Below, one piece after another: positions 61,003 through 64,000 of a stretch of DNA of 64,000 nt; the first letter of the stretch is position 1, and every line of letters begins with the position of its first letter. The position numbers and the translations under genes are program-made. Origin of the DNA: Streptomyces sp. CoH27 (lineage in GTDB: Bacteria > Actinomycetota > Actinomycetes > Streptomycetales > Streptomycetaceae). The notes under the pieces were generated by a model. It was not told the origin of the DNA. It saw nothing but the letters and a program-made list of their open reading frames with translations, and made no database searches. The stretch is from assembly GCF_020181035.1 (NCBI RefSeq), contig NZ_JAIQYY010000012.1, forward strand, positions 258,457 to 322,456, written 5' to 3'.

Positions 61003-61018
61003 ACGCGATGTATCGCGT
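61003..61018. promoter_or_regulatory. operator before DrrAB-like operon
   Basis: ACGCGAT GT ATCGCGT, a perfect 7-2-7 inverted repeat about 60 bases before the ATPase gene. Its size and place fit a PadR or TetR-type repressor site; no regulator gene is adjacent except the MarR gene at 62459. Confidence 0.65.
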
Positions 61019-61084
61019 CTCTCAATGGGTTTGCCCGAACGAGTGACGGTGGTGCTTTTCGGGCAGGCAGCGCCCGGCGCCGGG

Positions 61085-62314
61085 TCAGTCGATGACCGTG
61101 TAGCCAGCGTCCCGCAGAGCCTGGCCGACCTCGGCGCAGTGCACCGGACCCTTCGTCTCCAGGTGCAGCTCCACCTCCGCCTCGGTGAGCCCCAGCCGGG
61201 GATCGGTACGTACGTGGCTCACGTCGAGGACATTAGCGTCGACCACTGACAAGACCCCGAGCAGCGTGGCGAGCGCGCCCGGCCGGTCCGTCAGCCGCAG
61301 CCGTACCGCCAGGTAGCGGCCCTGTGCGGCCATGCCGTGCCGCAGCACGCGCTGCAACAGCACCGGGTCGACGTTGCCGCCGGAGAGCACCGCGACGACC
61401 GGGCCCTCGAAGGCGTCCGGCGCGCCCAGCAGCGCCGCCACCGGGCTCGCCCCGGCCGGCTCCACGACCAGCTTGGCCCGCTCCAGGCACAGCAGCAGCG
61501 CCGCCGACAACTGATCCTCGGTGACCGTGCGCACCTCGTCGACCAGGTCCTTGACGATCCCGAACGGCACCGCGCCCGGCCGCCCCACCTTGATGCCGTC
61601 GGCCATCGTCGCCGGGTTCCGCACCGACACCGGGTGCCCGGCGGCCAGCGAGGGCGGATAGGCCGCCGCGCCCTGCGCCTGCACGCCGACGACCCTGACG
61701 TCCGGCCGGATCGCCTTCACCGCGACCGCGATACCGGCCGCGAGCCCGCCGCCGCCCATGCCCACGACGATCGTGCGCACCTCCGGGCACTGCTCCAGGA
61801 TCTCCAGGCCCACCGTGCCCTGACCGGCGATCACGTCCGGGTGGTCGAAGGGGTGGATGAACACCGCGCCCGTCTCGGCCGCGTACTCCTCGGCGGCGGC
61901 CAGCGTCTCGTCGACCACCTGACCGTGCAGCCGCACCTCGGCGCCGTACTCGCGGGTCGCGCTGATCTTCGGCAGTGGCGCGCCCTTCGGCATGAACACC
62001 GTGGCGTGCACGCCCAGGAGCGCGGAGGCCAGCGCCACGCCCTGCGCGTGGTTGCCCGCGCTCGCGGCCACCACCCCGGCCGCCCGCTCCTCCGGCAGCA
62101 GCCCGGCGATGCGCACGTAGGCGCCGCGCAGCTTGAACGAGCCGGTCCGCTGGAGGTTCTCGCACTTGAGCTGCACCGGCGCGCCGACCAGCTGGGACAG
62201 GTGCCGGCTGCCCTCCATCGCGGTCACCCGTGCGACGCCCGAGAGCATCTTCTGGGCCCCGCGCACATCGTCGAGGGTGACGGAACGCAGGGAGTCAGCC
62301 GTGCCGTAGCTCAT
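61085..62314 (-). CDS. ilvA: threonine ammonia-lyase with ACT domain
   Basis: A 409-residue PLP enzyme: GSFKLRGAYVR (PLP lysine), SAGNHAQGVAL, VGMGGGGLAAGIA and a C-terminal ACT domain (YLAVRLRLTDRPGALATLLG). Makes 2-ketobutyrate from threonine; with one ACT domain it may be the catabolic type. ATG is preceded by GGAG; a GTG 7 codons upstream is possible. Confidence 0.92.
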   Translation of the reverse strand: MSYGTADSLRSVTLDDVRGAQKMLSGVARVTAMEGSRHLSQLVGAPVQLKCENLQRTGSFKLRGAYVRIAGLLPEERAAGVVAASAGNHAQGVALASALLGVHATVFMPKGAPLPKISATREYGAEVRLHGQVVDETLAAAEEYAAETGAVFIHPFDHPDVIAGQGTVGLEILEQCPEVRTIVVGMGGGGLAAGIAVAVKAIRPDVRVVGVQAQGAAAYPPSLAAGHPVSVRNPATMADGIKVGRPGAVPFGIVKDLVDEVRTVTEDQLSAALLLCLERAKLVVEPAGASPVAALLGAPDAFEGPVVAVLSGGNVDPVLLQRVLRHGMAAQGRYLAVRLRLTDRPGALATLLGVLSVVDANVLDVSHVRTDPRLGLTEAEVELHLETKGPVHCAEVGQALRDAGYTVID

Positions 62315-62458
62315 GACTCCAGCATCGCAGTTCACGCCCGCGCGCGGCGGGTGTGACCAAGCTCCGAGACCGGTTTGCGCAGCGCCGGTACGGTCCGCCC
62401 CCGGGCCGCGTACTCTGTCCCCCAACCCAGCAGCCCTTCATGAAGTGAGCCTCCGGCC

Positions 62459-62980
62459 ATGCCCACAACACCTGAAATGTCGATGGACATGACGACCGTC
62501 GGTGACACCGGTCTTCTCGACACCCTCCAGCACGAGGTGGCGGTGTTCGCCCGCCGTGCCGAACAGACCCGTCTCGGCGGTGTCGGGCAGGTGCGCAACT
62601 CCATGGACCGGGCGGCGTATCTGCTGCTCAACCGCCTTGACCGGGAAGGCCCGATGGGCGTCAAGGCGCTCGCCGCGAGCATGGGCATCGACTCCTCCAC
62701 GGTCACCCGGCAGGTGGCCCCACTGGTCGACACCGGGCTCGTCAAGCGCACCTCGCACCCCGAGGACGGGCGCGCCGTGGTGCTTCAGCTGTCCCCGCGC
62801 GGGTCCGCCCGGCTGGAGGAGGTGCGCTCCTCCCGGCGTCAGCTGATGGCCGAGCTGACCCACGACTGGGCACCGGAGGAGCGCGAGCAGTTCTGCTCGC
62901 TCCTGACCCGTTTCAACCGCGCCCTCTCCGCGCGGATGGCACCGGGCACCGCACAGGGAGAGCAGCCGCCGGCCTCCTGA
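62459..62980 (+). CDS. MarR-family regulator
   Basis: A 173-residue winged-helix protein: AAYLLLNRLDREGPMGVKALA and SSTVTRQVAPLVDTGLVKR with HPEDGRAVVLQLSPRG, the MarR recognition helix and wing. Divergent from threonine ammonia-lyase. It could also act on the ABC operon palindrome; not shown. Confidence 0.9.
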   Translation: MPTTPEMSMDMTTVGDTGLLDTLQHEVAVFARRAEQTRLGGVGQVRNSMDRAAYLLLNRLDREGPMGVKALAASMGIDSSTVTRQVAPLVDTGLVKRTSHPEDGRAVVLQLSPRGSARLEEVRSSRRQLMAELTHDWAPEEREQFCSLLTRFNRALSARMAPGTAQGEQPPAS

Positions 62981-63147
62981 ACGCGCCGGGCACTCACCGT
63001 CGGCTCGCGCCCGGGTACACGGTCGGCACCGGTGGGTTCCGGACTCTTGACCCGGGGCCGCCGCTGGCCTCATATGAGACCGGGTCCTGCGTCGTACGCG
63101 GTTCACCTGTCCCGTACCGGACAGGGCCCCCGTCGGGGGGAGGCGCG

Positions 63148-63651
63148 GTGCGCGATCGGCAGGTGGCCCGACATACCCGCCGGGCCCGGGAGTTCGAGGC
63201 ATTCGTCGCGGGCGCGGGCGGGCGCCTGCTGCATGCCGCCACGCTGCTCACGGCGGAGGCGCCGGACGACAACCCACGCGCGCGGCGGCTGCTGACCCTC
63301 GCGCTCGCCCACACGTACGCACGCTGGGACCGGCTGCGCGGCGAGGACCCGTACGACTGCGCCCGCCAGTACCTCGCCGGCCGCTTCGCGCGCGCGACCT
63401 GGCATCAGTACCGCGTGCTCGGCGGCGCCCGGCCGGATCCACGCAGTCCGCTCGCCGCCCTCGCCCCGCAGGAACGGCTGATCCTCGTACTGCGGCTCTA
63501 CGAAGGCGTCGCCGAGCAGCAGACCGCGGCCCTGCTGGGGCTGCCGGCCGAGCGCGTGCACACCCTCTGCGACCGTGCCACGGCCACCCTGCTGCACCCG
63601 GCCCGCCCGGCCGCCCCGCGCGCGGTGGGCACGAAGACGGCGCCGTCATGA
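63148..63651 (+). CDS. ECF sigma-like helix-turn-helix protein
   Basis: A 167-residue protein from GTG with GGGGGGAGG upstream. The C-terminal half has LAALAPQERLILVLRLYEGV and QQTAALLGLPAERVHTLCDRA, a sigma region 4; region 2 at the N-terminus is weak, so it may be a degraded or diverged sigma factor. Coupled to the next ORF by ATGA. A membrane protein downstream may be its regulator. Confidence 0.75.
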   Translation: MRDRQVARHTRRAREFEAFVAGAGGRLLHAATLLTAEAPDDNPRARRLLTLALAHTYARWDRLRGEDPYDCARQYLAGRFARATWHQYRVLGGARPDPRSPLAALAPQERLILVLRLYEGVAEQQTAALLGLPAERVHTLCDRATATLLHPARPAAPRAVGTKTAPS

Positions 63652-63764
63652 GGCGGTACGGCCGGCATGGCCGCCGTGAACGGCCCGGCGTATGCGGTGC
63701 AGGCACGCGGCCTGCGCGCGCGGGGGACGTGATGACTTCCGCGCGCGCGGGGAGGGTGCCATGA
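63648..63764 (+). CDS. 38-codon ORF overlapping both neighbours
   Basis: MRRYGRHGRRERPGVCG... ending SARAGRVP. It shares ATGA with the sigma-like stop and its own stop overlaps the next ATG (ATGA). It is Arg-rich and has no domain. Either a small protein or a coupling bridge. Confidence 0.5.
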   Translation: MRRYGRHGRRERPGVCGAGTRPARAGDVMTSARAGRVP

Positions 63765-64000
63765 AACGGCCCGAGCGGGAGGCCGCCGTACGGCAGATCA
63801 TGGAACGGGCACCGGCGCCGGTGCCGCCGGACCTGTGCGCGGAGGCGATGCGCCGTGGCGAGCGCCTGCTGCGGCGCGGGCGGCTGGTCCGCCGGGTGCT
63901 GTGGCTGCTGGCGTGGGCCCTGGCCGTCGCGTTCGGCGTGTGGGCGGCTCGCGTGCACCCGTGGACGCAGCCGCCCTCCCGGACGACGCCGCTCACGGGC
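63761..64000 (+). CDS. membrane protein, possible anti-sigma factor (3' end outside window)
   Basis: Open for 80 codons to the window end. N-terminal soluble part (MKRPEREAAVRQIMERAP), then RRGRLVRRVLWLLAWALAVAFGVWAA, a membrane helix. GGGGAGGG precedes the ATG. Its place after a sigma-like gene suggests an anti-sigma role, by context only. Confidence 0.65.
   Translation, partial: MKRPEREAAVRQIMERAPAPVPPDLCAEAMRRGERLLRRGRLVRRVLWLLAWALAVAFGVWAARVHPWTQPPSRTTPLTG

Overview
The window is chromosomal DNA of a Streptomyces or very close relative. The evidence is a very high GC content, frequent GTG and TTG starts behind GGAGG-type ribosome sites, mycothiol metabolism (mca), a chitinase promoter with paired operator repeats, a dispersed Streptomyces intergenic repeat, and only two in-frame TTA codons among the recognised genes. 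No rRNA, tRNA, CRISPR array or insertion sequence was seen.

Layout: (1) 1-9450 is accessory. An Scr1/XRE-type regulator (cut by the window edge) and a DUF397 gene are followed, on the minus strand, by a type VII secretion (T7SS)-associated module: two WXG/ESX-like helical proteins, a long WXG100-Pro-rich protein, a mycosin protease, an alpha/beta hydrolase with an ESX-like N-terminus, a lipoprotein and small unknown genes. No secretion ATPase or channel gene is present. A truncated second copy of the DUF397 gene lies on the far side. (2) 9470-10170 is a PIN/antitoxin pair with its own operator. (3) 10230-21940 holds a Tad/Flp pilus locus: OmpA-like protein, lipoprotein, TadG, pilin, response regulator, histidine kinase, TadC, TadB, CpaF, two TadE, CpaE/TadZ, CpaB and a zinc-ribbon protein. 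The response regulator carries a TTA codon. (4) 22148-27400: GH18 chitinase, then a Rox-like flavin monooxygenase divergent from an Lrp-type regulator. (5) 27451-34338: a probable D-amino-acid/acyl-D-amino-acid catabolic module (GntP permease, RidA, IclR regulator, sugar-type kinase, D-amino-acid deaminase, D-aminoacylase). (6) 34359-44350: secreted protease, AlaA-like aminotransferase, PEP carboxykinase, hemolysin III-type membrane protein, MFS pump with TetR regulator, Mut7-C protein. (7) 44455-50928: four genes joined by 4-base overlaps, three membrane glycosyltransferases and a secreted copper-radical oxidase. (8) 51173-64000 is core-like: DUF255 protein, STAND/TPR ATPase with a TTA codon, mca, DUF4307 protein, greA, DrrAB-type ABC exporter, threonine ammonia-lyase, MarR regulator, and a sigma-like gene coupled through a 38-codon ORF to a membrane protein cut by the window end.

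The most unusual items are the T7SS module bounded by DUF397 repeats and carrying two copies of one palindrome, the two TTA-bearing genes, a 14-bp perfect hairpin holding the ribosome site at 37650, and the doubly overlapping mini-ORF at 63648. All start-site choices and functions are read from sequence only.
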